From an uncultured Erythrobacter sp. (lineage in GTDB: Bacteria > Pseudomonadota > Alphaproteobacteria > Sphingomonadales > Sphingomonadaceae): a stretch of 64,000 nucleotides of DNA. Made by a program: the position numbers and the translations under genes. The notes under the pieces are model-generated. The model was not told the DNA's origin. It searched no databases and worked only from the letters and a program-made list of their open reading frames with translations. The stretch lies in assembly GCA_947494705.1 (NCBI GenBank), contig CANLVN010000001.1:1125001-1189000 (forward strand), read 5' to 3'. Positions 27,693 to 35,244 of the stretch are shown here, one piece after another (the stretch's first letter is position 1; every line of letters begins with the position of its first letter).

Positions 27693-29687
27693 CTACTGAC
27701 TTACCGTGGCCGAGTTGCCCGAACCGTTTTGAATTACGGTCGAGATGTTGCTGTTGCTGGCCTGTGTCACGAGCGCGCTGTTGTCCGAACCATCCTGCAG
27801 GATCGAGGACAGGTTGTCGTTCCCCGACTGGGTGACATCGGCAGAGTTGCCCAGCCCTGCGAGAAGGCCGTTCTGGTCGATCGTGCTGGCATTGTCGCGG
27901 CCCGACTGGAGCACGTCGGCTTCGCTGTCATAACCGGCCTGCGTGATCGAGGAGCTGTTGTCCGCTCCGCTCTGGGTGACGTTCGCGCTGCTGAAGGACT
28001 GCGGTCCTCCCGCACCGACTTGAACGATCGCGGAGCTCGATCCGTCCGAACCGGAAAGCTGATCGACGAAGGCACGATCGTTGCGACCGTCCTGATCGAT
28101 GAACGAGGTCACCGAATTGCCCGCCTGTTCGACATTGGCAGAGTTGCTGAGGCCGAGTTGTGTGGACGTCGAAACGTTGCCATCTCCGGATTGAAGCAGG
28201 TTCAGACCGTTCCCTGCATCACCCTGAAACGCGCTCGCGATGTTGCTGTTGCCGGTCTGATCGATATCGGCAAAAGCGCTCTTGTTTTCCTGAACAAGTC
28301 CGCTGGTGTTGCCATCCCCGGTCTGGTTCACGTCGGCGGCAAGGCCGCCATCGGCGTTGCCGATCTGGCCGAAACCCTCGTCCCGCTGGGCAATGTTCGA
28401 CACATTGCCCAGCCCATCCTGGTTGACCGTCGCCGAGAAGTCGTTCGTGCCGGCATTGTCGAACACTTGCGTGATGTTCGAAGTGCTTGCTCCGTTCTGC
28501 GTCACCACGGCCACTTGGGTATTGGCCGCTGCTCCCAGCGCGCTTTGCGTGATGTTGGAGGTCGCCCCTGCGCCCTGTTCGACATCCGCCGTGAAGAAAC
28601 CGGCCTGGCTCTGGCCCGAACTGTCGGTGCTAGCGGTCTGTGCGACGTTGGAAAGCGAACCTCCGCTCTGTTCGACCCTCGCCAAAAGATTGCCGTTATT
28701 GGTGCCTTCGCCCGTTTGGACGATGAACGAATCCGAAGCGTCGGAAATCACGGTCGCAGCGAAGTTGCGAACGCCCTGCCCGGCACCGGTCTGCGTGATC
28801 GCGGAATTGGCAGCGCCGGTCTGGATAACCGAAGCGCGATAGGTGCCGGTGAAGCCCGGCCCGTTCGCGTTCTGGTCTACGTTCGAAACATTGGTTGCCC
28901 CCGATTGCGCGATATCGGCGACCAGATTGCGCGAGCCGCCATTGAGGTTGGCATCCTGCGTCACGAAGGAGGTGTTGTTGTCACCGTTTTGCGTGACGAA
29001 GGCCTCGGGATCGTAGGCCTTGTCCGGAGCGGTGCCGATCGACTGGACCAGCGTGCCATCGGATTGAGCGATGAAGGAGCTGTTCGCTTCCCCGCTCTGG
29101 ACGCTGGTCGCCCCTGCGCCCAGCGCTTCCTGACTGATCGAGGAGGAGTTGTTGTCGCCGAGCTGGTCGATCTCGGCCGCATTACCGTAAACCGCGCCGA
29201 GCGCGCCTTGCGCGATGAAGGCCGCGTTGAGGCCACCCGCTGTGGCCGAAACCTGAGATACGATGGCTGAGTTGCTGAAAGCGCCATCGGCATTCGTCAC
29301 GGTCGGGGCGCTGGCGCTCGAGCTCGAACTCGCAAGGCCGGCGACACCGTTCTGGTAGATGGTCGACTGGTTTCCAGGGCCCCCGGCCACGGTGCCTGAC
29401 TGGGCAACGGTTGCGTAGTTGCCGTCACCGTCCTGATCGATGTTCGAAGCATTGGCCGGCGTCGAGAAACCCACCATACCCGGCTGCAGATCGTCCTGGT
29501 CGACGCGGGCGAAATTGTCGTCGCCGTCCTGATCGATGGCCGAGGCATTTTCGACACCCGATTGCTTAACCTGCGCATCGTTGTCGTCACCGCTCTGGTC
29601 TATCGTGGACTGGCTTGCTTGTCCGAAAGCGGGCGTAGCGAGAGCAAGTGCCAGCAGGCTCGCACTGGTTATGATCGAGTTTTTCAT
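27693..29687 (-). CDS. Large curlin-repeat (amyloid-like) protein, 664 aa
   Basis: After a signal peptide (MKNSIITSASLLALALATPAFG) nearly the whole protein is made of curlin-type strands. A typical unit is Q-x-G-x-x-N-x-(A/S)-x-(V/I)-(D/x), repeating every 11 residues where it is most regular, as at the N-terminus (QSGDDNDAQVK, QSGVENASAID, QDGDDNFARVD). In E. coli CsgA two such strands make one turn of the amyloid core. This protein has several times more units, interrupted by irregular Gly/Ser/Ala-rich stretches. Cysteine is absent in the parts I read. It should be secreted and form fibres or a surface coat. No csgG/E/F secretion genes are in the window. Confidence 0.88.
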   Translation of the reverse strand: MKNSIITSASLLALALATPAFGQASQSTIDQSGDDNDAQVKQSGVENASAIDQDGDDNFARVDQDDLQPGMVGFSTPANASNIDQDGDGNYATVAQSGTVAGGPGNQSTIYQNGVAGLASSSSSASAPTVTNADGAFSNSAIVSQVSATAGGLNAAFIAQGALGAVYGNAAEIDQLGDNNSSSISQEALGAGATSVQSGEANSSFIAQSDGTLVQSIGTAPDKAYDPEAFVTQNGDNNTSFVTQDANLNGGSRNLVADIAQSGATNVSNVDQNANGPGFTGTYRASVIQTGAANSAITQTGAGQGVRNFAATVISDASDSFIVQTGEGTNNGNLLARVEQSGGSLSNVAQTASTDSSGQSQAGFFTADVEQGAGATSNITQSALGAAANTQVAVVTQNGASTSNITQVFDNAGTNDFSATVNQDGLGNVSNIAQRDEGFGQIGNADGGLAADVNQTGDGNTSGLVQENKSAFADIDQTGNSNIASAFQGDAGNGLNLLQSGDGNVSTSTQLGLSNSANVEQAGNSVTSFIDQDGRNDRAFVDQLSGSDGSSSAIVQVGAGGPQSFSSANVTQSGADNSSSITQAGYDSEADVLQSGRDNASTIDQNGLLAGLGNSADVTQSGNDNLSSILQDGSDNSALVTQASNSNISTVIQNGSGNSATVSQ

Positions 29688-29912
29688 AAAACATCACCTT
29701 AATCGAAGGCGACGAGAAGCGCCCGAAACAGCGCAACCAAGCACTGGCCGACATCATCGCCGCGCAAACTTATACGCTGCACGTGCAGACCTTTGGCCTT
29801 TACATGCGGTTTACTTGCAACCTTGGGAGGTTAACCCCCTCTTCGCGATGATGTTTTACGGAACGTCACTTAAATGTAGACCCCGTGATCCTACCTAGTT
29901 TGGCCTCACTTG

Positions 29913-29948
29913 CCTCCACAATGGATGTCTGTTCCTCCACTATGGAGG
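29913..29948. promoter_or_regulatory. Paired operator-like sites upstream of curlin gene 1
   Basis: CCTCCACAATGGA (29913-29925) and CCTCCACTATGGAGG (29934-29948) differ at one base in the shared part and start 21 bases apart, two turns of the helix. The second is a perfect inverted repeat CCTCCA-CTA-TGGAGG. Such phased repeats usually bind a dimeric regulator. A related palindrome lies upstream of the second curlin gene. Confidence 0.5.
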
Positions 29949-29978
29949 CGGGTGCCTGTCTGCGCGCGGACGCGGGAC

Positions 29979-30011
29979 AAAAAAGGGGCGAGCCATCGCG
30001 GCCCGCCCCTT
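29979..30011 (-). terminator. Terminator of the OmpA-family gene
   Basis: On the minus strand the stem AAGGGGCG / CGCCCCTT is followed by a T run, 27 bases after the stop codon. This is a textbook intrinsic terminator. Confidence 0.85.
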
Positions 30012-30038
30012 CTCAATATCTCTCGATTTGATGGTGTC

Positions 30039-30959
30039 TCAGCGACGTGCCGAGCGGTTCTCGTAGCCGTCGACGCTCTTCGAAACGAGCACGTTCACCG
30101 CCACGCGGCGGTTCTGCGACTTGCCGTAAGCGGTTGCGTTGTCGGCGACCGGGTTCGATTCCGACATGCCCGTCGGCGTCAGCATCCGGTAGGGCGCCCA
30201 GCCACATTGCTGCTGCAGGAAGTTGACGACATTTCCGGCGCGCTTTTCCGACAAGGCCTGGTTCAGTTCCTGGCTGCCATCGGCATCGGTGTAGCCGACG
30301 ACCAGCAGAAGCGCATTGTCCATGGCTTCGGCTTCGGCGGCAGCCTGACACAGCTGCGAACGCGCGCTCGCGGAAAGCTGTGACTTGCCGCTGTCGAAAT
30401 AGACGTTGGTCGTCGCCTTGACGTTGTACTGGTCGATATCGCCGAAGCGACCGCGCAGTTCTTCGGTCGCAATGGTGTTTTCCTCGATCATCGCCTCGTT
30501 CTGGGCAAAGCGCTGGTTGGTGCCCGAACGCACCATTTCGGCCATTTCGAGGTTGTCGTCGGAGAACCGGACATCGGCGGCGACAAGGCCGCGATCCCAC
30601 TGGCGGGTTTCGATCTCGACCGGCAGGCCGTTCAGCAGCGCCGCCGGGGTCAGCGTTTCGCGACCCAGGCCGAGGAAGCCGCCGCGCGCCTTGATCACCG
30701 TTTCTTCGGTCACGGTCAGCACGGTATTGGTGCCATCGGCACCGGTCACCTGAATGCGGTTGCCCTGCCGGGCGGTGATGATGCCCTCAACGTCGGGGCC
30801 CTCGGCCATTTCATCGAAAGCGGGCACTTCCGGTGCATAGACCGTGGTCAGGACTTCGCCATCGGCGTCGACCTGCTGCGCCTGTGCGGCTGTGGCAAAC
30901 GGAAGACCGGCAAATGCGGCAACCATCAGCGAGGTTCGGATATGCGACATCTTCTTCAT
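30039..30959 (-). CDS. OmpA-family peptidoglycan-binding protein
   Basis: This 306-residue secreted protein has a signal peptide (residues 1 to about 28, ending TAAQAQ) and a C-terminal OmpA domain (about residues 180-295). Key features there are VYFDSGKSQLSASARSQL, VVGYTDADGSQELNQALSEKRAGNVV with the peptidoglycan-binding Asp and Arg, and GYGKSQNRR-like TAYGKSQNRRVAV. The N-terminal half contains two similar beta-rich segments (EGIITARQGNRIQVTGADGTNTVLTVTEE...) rather than an 8-strand barrel, so it is probably periplasmic or lattice-bound. It lies between two curlin genes on the same strand, but its own terminator makes it a separate unit. An anchoring role for fibres is speculation. Confidence 0.87.
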   Translation of the reverse strand: MKKMSHIRTSLMVAAFAGLPFATAAQAQQVDADGEVLTTVYAPEVPAFDEMAEGPDVEGIITARQGNRIQVTGADGTNTVLTVTEETVIKARGGFLGLGRETLTPAALLNGLPVEIETRQWDRGLVAADVRFSDDNLEMAEMVRSGTNQRFAQNEAMIEENTIATEELRGRFGDIDQYNVKATTNVYFDSGKSQLSASARSQLCQAAAEAEAMDNALLLVVGYTDADGSQELNQALSEKRAGNVVNFLQQQCGWAPYRMLTPTGMSESNPVADNATAYGKSQNRRVAVNVLVSKSVDGYENRSARR

Positions 30960-31311
30960 TTTCTTATTCCTTCAAGCGTATTTCACCGCGGCGCCGGTCC
31001 CGTACGGATCGCCGACTGATCGACCCGTCCCTGTTTCACTAGTGGCACCTTCGGCCTGTAAATGCCCCCGTGGGAAATTCAAACTGTTCGGCAGGCCGGA
31101 CGGGGGACGTGTCCCCGCACCCGGCCTGCTCGCGGTGCCTGTTCAGAATCGCCTTGCGCCTCGATGAACGAGATGTCCGCCAAGGGGGCCTGAGGGGGCG
31201 GCATGGGCCGTTCGCGCGATGAAGCGATCCGGGCCGCCCGAAGAAAAAGGCAAAAAGAAGGCCGCGAAGCATGTCGCTTCGCGGCCTTCCGACGTCCGGC
31301 TGTGCAGCGCC
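30960..31311. other. 352-base gap upstream of the OmpA-family gene
   Basis: No gene is supported. The right end holds the terminator of the second curlin gene. The left part should contain the promoter of the OmpA-family gene; a small palindrome CACTAGTG (31037-31044) is present. I see no other structure. Confidence 0.5.
31246..31289 (-). terminator. Terminator of the second curlin gene
   Basis: A perfect 13-bp stem, AAGGCCGCGAAGC / GCTTCGCGGCCTT with a five-base loop, is followed on the minus strand by CTTTTTG and a second T run. It lies 22 bases past the stop codon. Confidence 0.88.
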
Positions 31312-34188
31312 TTATGGCACGTTTTGGCTTACCGTGATCGAGTTGCCGGTGCCGCTCTGAGTGACGTTGGACACATCGCCCATGCCGCCTTGCGAGACGG
31401 TCGCCATGTTGCTGGTCCCGCCCTGCGTGATGAAGGACTGGTTGAACGTCCCGTCCTGATTCAGCGTCGCGGAGTTGGTGGTGCCGCTCTGCGTCAGTTC
31501 AGACAGGCCGTCGTCACCGTCTTGGTTGATGTCGCCGGAATTACTGACCCCGCCGACATTCTGTGTGACCCGCGAGACGTTCGTATTGCCGATCTGATCG
31601 ACGAAGGCGACATCGTTGAAGCCCGATTGCGTGGCGTCCGAGACGTTGGTGTTCCCGGTCTGCGTGACGGTGAGACTGGTGGACGAGAAGCCATTATATG
31701 TCCCATCCTGCAGCGAGGTGGACATGTTGGCATCGCCGGTCTGTTGCACCAATGTTTGCGCAAATCCGCCACTAATGGTGGGATTGCCCGATTGCGTTAC
31801 GCTGGCAATGTTCAAGTTGCCGGTCTGCTGGACAGCGGAGGCGACGTTTGCACCGTCCTGCAATACCGTCAGGTCGTTAAAGTCACCGACCTGTGATGCA
31901 CTCAGCCCATTAAAGTCGACGAAGAAGGTCGAAGCCCCGGCCTGATCGATGTCAGCTGTGTTGCCGGTGCCATCCTGCAGGAGCGTGAGATCCGGCGAGA
32001 GGAAGCCATTGGTGAAGCCGCCGCTGTTCGCCGACACCACCACCGATGACTGGACAACATCGACGACGTTGTCGGCTCCGTTCTGCGTAACCAGGGTTGA
32101 CGCGATTTGCATGGCGGCGTCACCCGGCGCATCCTGAAGCACTGTTGCTGACTGGTTTGTGCCAGTTTGGTTGATCGTCGCTCTGGCCACGGCCCCTGTC
32201 TGGGTTACTGTCGAATTGCTGTTGGTGCCGGTCTGGTCGATATCGGCGAACCCGTCAGTGCCCGACTGGGTGACGAACGAAGTGTTGGTCGCTCCGCCCT
32301 GCAGCACCTGCGCATTGTTATTTGCATTGAACTGAGTGATTTCCGAGCGGTTGCCGTCACCCGACTGATTGAGATTCGCGATCTGGTCCGTGCCGTTTTG
32401 CGAGACGATCGAGTTGCCGCCGTTGCCCGTCTGAAGCACGTCTGCATCGCCATTGGTGCCGGTCTGGACCACGTTGGAAAAGCTGGTCGTACCGGTCTGG
32501 TCGACATTGGCGTCACCGGTGCTGCCGTTTTGCGTCACGAAGGAGATATTGGTGCTGCCATCCTGCAGCACATCGGCGGTGTTCGTCGCCGCACCGTTCT
32601 GCGTGATCTCGGAGCGGTTGCTGGCACCAGCCTGATCGACAAGAGCGATCTGGTTTATACCGCCTTGCGAGACGATTGAGTTTGCCCCGGTGCCCGCCTG
32701 CTCGACAGTTGCATCATGCAGCAGGCCGTTGTTCTGATTCACGATCGAGGTCGCGGTGCCGCCGGTCTGGTCGACATCGACTGTACCGTTCTGGGCGTTC
32801 TGGGTGACGAAGGACACATTGCCGCTACCGTCCTGCAAAACGTCGGCCGTGTTGTTCAGGCTGTTTTGCGTGATCTCGGAGCGGTTATCCGAACTGCCGA
32901 GCGCCTGAAGCAAGGTCGCAGTCTGCGTGCTGCCGCTTTGCGAGACGATCGAGGTGCTGTCATTGCTCAGCTGGTCGACATCGGCGTCGCCCAGCGTCCC
33001 GTTCTGCACGACAGTCGAGGAGTTGCCCTCGCCGTCCTGAAGCACGTCGGCAAAATTGTCCGAGCCGTTTTGCGTGATGCCCGAGCTGTTCTCGAACGCG
33101 CCCTGGACGAGGTTGGCTTCCTGCAGCGAACCAGTCTGCGCGATGAAGGAGCTGTTGCCATCACCGGCCTGGAAAGAGTCGATCATGTTGTCGACGCCCG
33201 CCTGGTTGATCGTGGCGGTGTTTGCATTCGCTTCAGCCGATCCGAGGTCGAAGCCCGATTGCTCCACATCGATCGTGCTGGTGCTGGCGCTTTGGATGAT
33301 GGTGGCGCTGCTGCCGCCATCGGGACCGTTCTGCGTCAGGGTAACGGTCGCCTCGTTCCCCGATTGCGTGACGGTGCCAGAATTGTCATCACTCGTCTGG
33401 TCGATCAGGATGTCGGAAAGACCTGTCTGATCGACAGTTGCGTTGTTGAAGTCGGCAAACTGGTTGATAGTCGTGTCGACCGAACTCCCGCCGGGAACGG
33501 ATACGTTCTGCTGAACATCCGCCGTGTTCAGGTTACCGGTCTGATTGACAGTCACCGGAGCCACAAGCCCCGTGCCCGACTGCGCGATGTCGCTCATATT
33601 GTCATCGCCGACCTGGGTGACGTTCGAACTCTTGCGAAGCCCGGCCTGATTGATGATGGAGTCGTTGCCGTTGCCGACCTGGATCACGCCGTTGTCGACT
33701 GTGTCGCCCGTATCGCCCACGGACGAAACATTAGCGAACTGGGTAATATCGCTGGTGTTGAAATCACCGGCCTGGTGCACTTCCACCTGAGAATTTTGTC
33801 CATCCTGGCTGACGAAAGAAAAACTGTCACCCACTTGGTCGACCACAACCGAATTGCCGAAGCCGCCGCGCTGGGTCACTTCGCTTTCCGCACCATCGCC
33901 GCCCTGATATACTTCGACCGTGTTTGGATCCGCGAGGCTGGTGCCCACACCGCCCGTGGTCACGGTTGAGGTGCTGTTCGTGCCCGCTTGATCGACGTCG
34001 ATATCGTTGAACTGCGATCCGGCTTCGGTCGTGACGGTCGAAGTGCTGCCGGTGGCCAGCGCCTGATCGACATCGACAACGTTGTCATTGCCCGACTGGT
34101 TGACGGTACTCGTGTTGCCCTGCGCCAGAGCAGGCGATGCCACTGCAAGCGCGATGGCGGAAGCGCCGATATAGACGATGGACTTCAT
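31312..34188 (-). CDS. Very large curlin-repeat (amyloid-like) protein, 958 aa
   Basis: This is the longer partner of the 664-residue protein. It starts with a signal peptide (MKSIVYIGASAIALAVASPALAQ) and continues as curlin-type strands to the last residue. The pattern is V/I-x-Q-x-G-x-x-N-x-A/S, often at 11-residue spacing, with higher-order repeats of the form SFVTQ(N/S)G...DVDQTG...SIV(S/T)QNG in the middle (residues about 430-700). ATG at 34188 has GGGGAAA eight bases upstream; an ATG 14 codons earlier lacks a signal peptide at the right place. It is acidic and rich in Asn, Gln, Ser, Thr. Export would need a CsgG-like pore encoded elsewhere. Confidence 0.88.
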   Translation of the reverse strand: MKSIVYIGASAIALAVASPALAQGNTSTVNQSGNDNVVDVDQALATGSTSTVTTEAGSQFNDIDVDQAGTNSTSTVTTGGVGTSLADPNTVEVYQGGDGAESEVTQRGGFGNSVVVDQVGDSFSFVSQDGQNSQVEVHQAGDFNTSDITQFANVSSVGDTGDTVDNGVIQVGNGNDSIINQAGLRKSSNVTQVGDDNMSDIAQSGTGLVAPVTVNQTGNLNTADVQQNVSVPGGSSVDTTINQFADFNNATVDQTGLSDILIDQTSDDNSGTVTQSGNEATVTLTQNGPDGGSSATIIQSASTSTIDVEQSGFDLGSAEANANTATINQAGVDNMIDSFQAGDGNSSFIAQTGSLQEANLVQGAFENSSGITQNGSDNFADVLQDGEGNSSTVVQNGTLGDADVDQLSNDSTSIVSQSGSTQTATLLQALGSSDNRSEITQNSLNNTADVLQDGSGNVSFVTQNAQNGTVDVDQTGGTATSIVNQNNGLLHDATVEQAGTGANSIVSQGGINQIALVDQAGASNRSEITQNGAATNTADVLQDGSTNISFVTQNGSTGDANVDQTGTTSFSNVVQTGTNGDADVLQTGNGGNSIVSQNGTDQIANLNQSGDGNRSEITQFNANNNAQVLQGGATNTSFVTQSGTDGFADIDQTGTNSNSTVTQTGAVARATINQTGTNQSATVLQDAPGDAAMQIASTLVTQNGADNVVDVVQSSVVVSANSGGFTNGFLSPDLTLLQDGTGNTADIDQAGASTFFVDFNGLSASQVGDFNDLTVLQDGANVASAVQQTGNLNIASVTQSGNPTISGGFAQTLVQQTGDANMSTSLQDGTYNGFSSTSLTVTQTGNTNVSDATQSGFNDVAFVDQIGNTNVSRVTQNVGGVSNSGDINQDGDDGLSELTQSGTTNSATLNQDGTFNQSFITQGGTSNMATVSQGGMGDVSNVTQSGTGNSITVSQNVP

Positions 34189-34300
34189 GATAATTTCCCC
34201 ATTAACCGGCAAAGCTGCGGAGAAGCCCACAGCCCGCTAGATACACCCAAATTTCATGCTGACCCGATCGACTTTTGGCCGATTCGGGACAGTCCTAGCA

Positions 34301-34318
34301 GGTTAATCAATGTTAACC
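34301..34318. promoter_or_regulatory. Inverted repeat GGTTAA-N6-TTAACC upstream of curlin gene 2
   Basis: A perfect six-base inverted repeat with a six-base spacer lies about 115 bases before the curlin start. The uninterrupted form GGTTAACC also occurs upstream of the first curlin gene (29829-29836), which hints at a shared regulator. It also lies upstream of the divergent HTH gene. Confidence 0.45.
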
Positions 34319-34345
34319 AACGAAGATGGCTTCGCTTTGTGAGAT

Positions 34346-34360
34346 GTCCCTCTATGGGAC
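34346..34360. promoter_or_regulatory. Inverted repeat GTCCC-TCTAT-GGGAC
   Basis: This perfect five-base inverted repeat sits between the divergent curlin gene 2 and HTH gene. It shares the core CTATGG flanked by C and G runs with the paired sites upstream of curlin gene 1. Confidence 0.4.
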
Positions 34361-34437
34361 CGAATGGCGGCAGAATATGTCACCGCCGGATCCTTCGCGC
34401 TTTCCTACAATAGCGGGCCTGTGGCTTGAGATGGCCG

Positions 34438-34908
34438 ATGACCCAGCCACTTTGCTCACGACGCCGTTCGCGCCCTCCCGCCTTTACACCCGTGAAACTG
34501 CGCCCACGCCACGACGGTTGGAGCCCGCAGGTGCAATGCGCGTTCCTCGCCCAGCTCTACCTGACCGGTTCGGTCGCAAAGGCAGCCCGGCGGGTGGGTC
34601 GCAGCCGCGAAAGTGCGTATCGGCTGCGCGCGCGGGAAGGCGCAGGCAGCTTCGCCGATGCATGGGATCGCGTGCTTGCAGGGCCGGGCGCGCCCGGTGA
34701 ACCGCCGGTGCGAAAGCGCAAGGTGGCCGATTGGCGGAAAGTCACACTTGAGGAGCTGCATTGGCGCGTGGAGACGGGTTTGTGGCGCCCGCTGATCTAT
34801 CGCGGTGCCATGCGCGCCGTGGCGCGAAAACCCGACAATTCCGCGCTTATGAGGCTTTTGGGACAGCTCGACAGGCAATGCTCGCGCATCGAGGATAGGG
34901 GCTGGTGA
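34438..34908 (+). CDS. Small helix-turn-helix protein
   Basis: This 156-residue basic protein has an N-terminal Arg-rich stretch and an HTH-like segment (AFLAQLYLTGSVAKAARRVGRSRESAYRLRARE, about residues 34-66). A Trp-rich C-terminal half follows (VTLEELHWRVETGLWRPLIYRGAMRAVARKPDNSALMRLLGQLDR). ATG 34438 was chosen; a TTG at 34426 is in frame. I do not know a named family. It is divergent from the second curlin gene, so a regulatory role there is possible but unproven. Confidence 0.65.
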   Translation: MTQPLCSRRRSRPPAFTPVKLRPRHDGWSPQVQCAFLAQLYLTGSVAKAARRVGRSRESAYRLRAREGAGSFADAWDRVLAGPGAPGEPPVRKRKVADWRKVTLEELHWRVETGLWRPLIYRGAMRAVARKPDNSALMRLLGQLDRQCSRIEDRGW

Positions 34909-35003
34909 ACCCCTTGCCGATTATTTCGAAAGACCCAGGTTGGGTGTTCCAACCACACGCATTCGCGACCCGCAGGCCGCGGATCGCGATAGCTGGAGAG
35001 GGT

Positions 35004-35156
35004 TCAGTCGGATCGCCGTTCGAGGCCGGAGCGACGCTCCATGCGGCGACGATCCACGCCCGAGCGGCGTTCGCCGACGCGCCTGTCGGGCCCGTCGAAC
35101 GGCAACTGCGCCTTGCGGCGATCAGCGCCGCGCCGGTCCTTTGTCGAATCCATGTC
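35004..35156 (-). CDS. Small Arg-rich protein with DRR/ERRS repeats
   Basis: This is a 50-residue ORF (MDSTKDRRGADRR...) made largely of a repeated unit D/E-R-R-x-G/S-x-D/E (DRRGADRR, DRRVGERRSGVDRRRMERRSGLERRS). Similar short repeats occur near PilZ-like and other small bacterial proteins. It starts about 90 bases after the aminotransferase gene ends on the same strand, and an in-frame start 16 codons earlier exists. Function unknown; it may be a chance ORF in GC-rich DNA, though the repeat argues for selection. Confidence 0.45.
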   Translation of the reverse strand, partial: DMDSTKDRRGADRRKAQLPFDGPDRRVGERRSGVDRRRMERRSGLERRSD

Positions 35157-35244
35157 CAATTGCACCTCCGTGGTCATTCGACCGTACGGTAAGGAGATTA
35201 GCAATTGGTTAGCAGCGCGTTACCACGCCCCCCGGCACAAAGCC

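Larger units (their letters stand above)
29688..30038. other. 351-base gap upstream of curlin gene 1
   Basis: No gene is seen. The right end holds the ompA-family terminator. The rest is the probable promoter region of the minus-strand curlin gene. It contains a perfect 12-bp palindrome CTGCACGTGCAG (29777-29788), an 8-bp palindrome GGTTAACC (29829-29836) and a pair of related sites at 29913-29948. Confidence 0.6.

Noticed and set aside
27681-29270. A 529-residue plus-strand open frame over curlin gene 1 (and a 417-residue one at 32716-33969 over gene 2)
   Set aside because: They are the reverse reading of the curlin repeats. The repeat period keeps stop codons away on both strands; signal peptides and terminators support only the minus strand.
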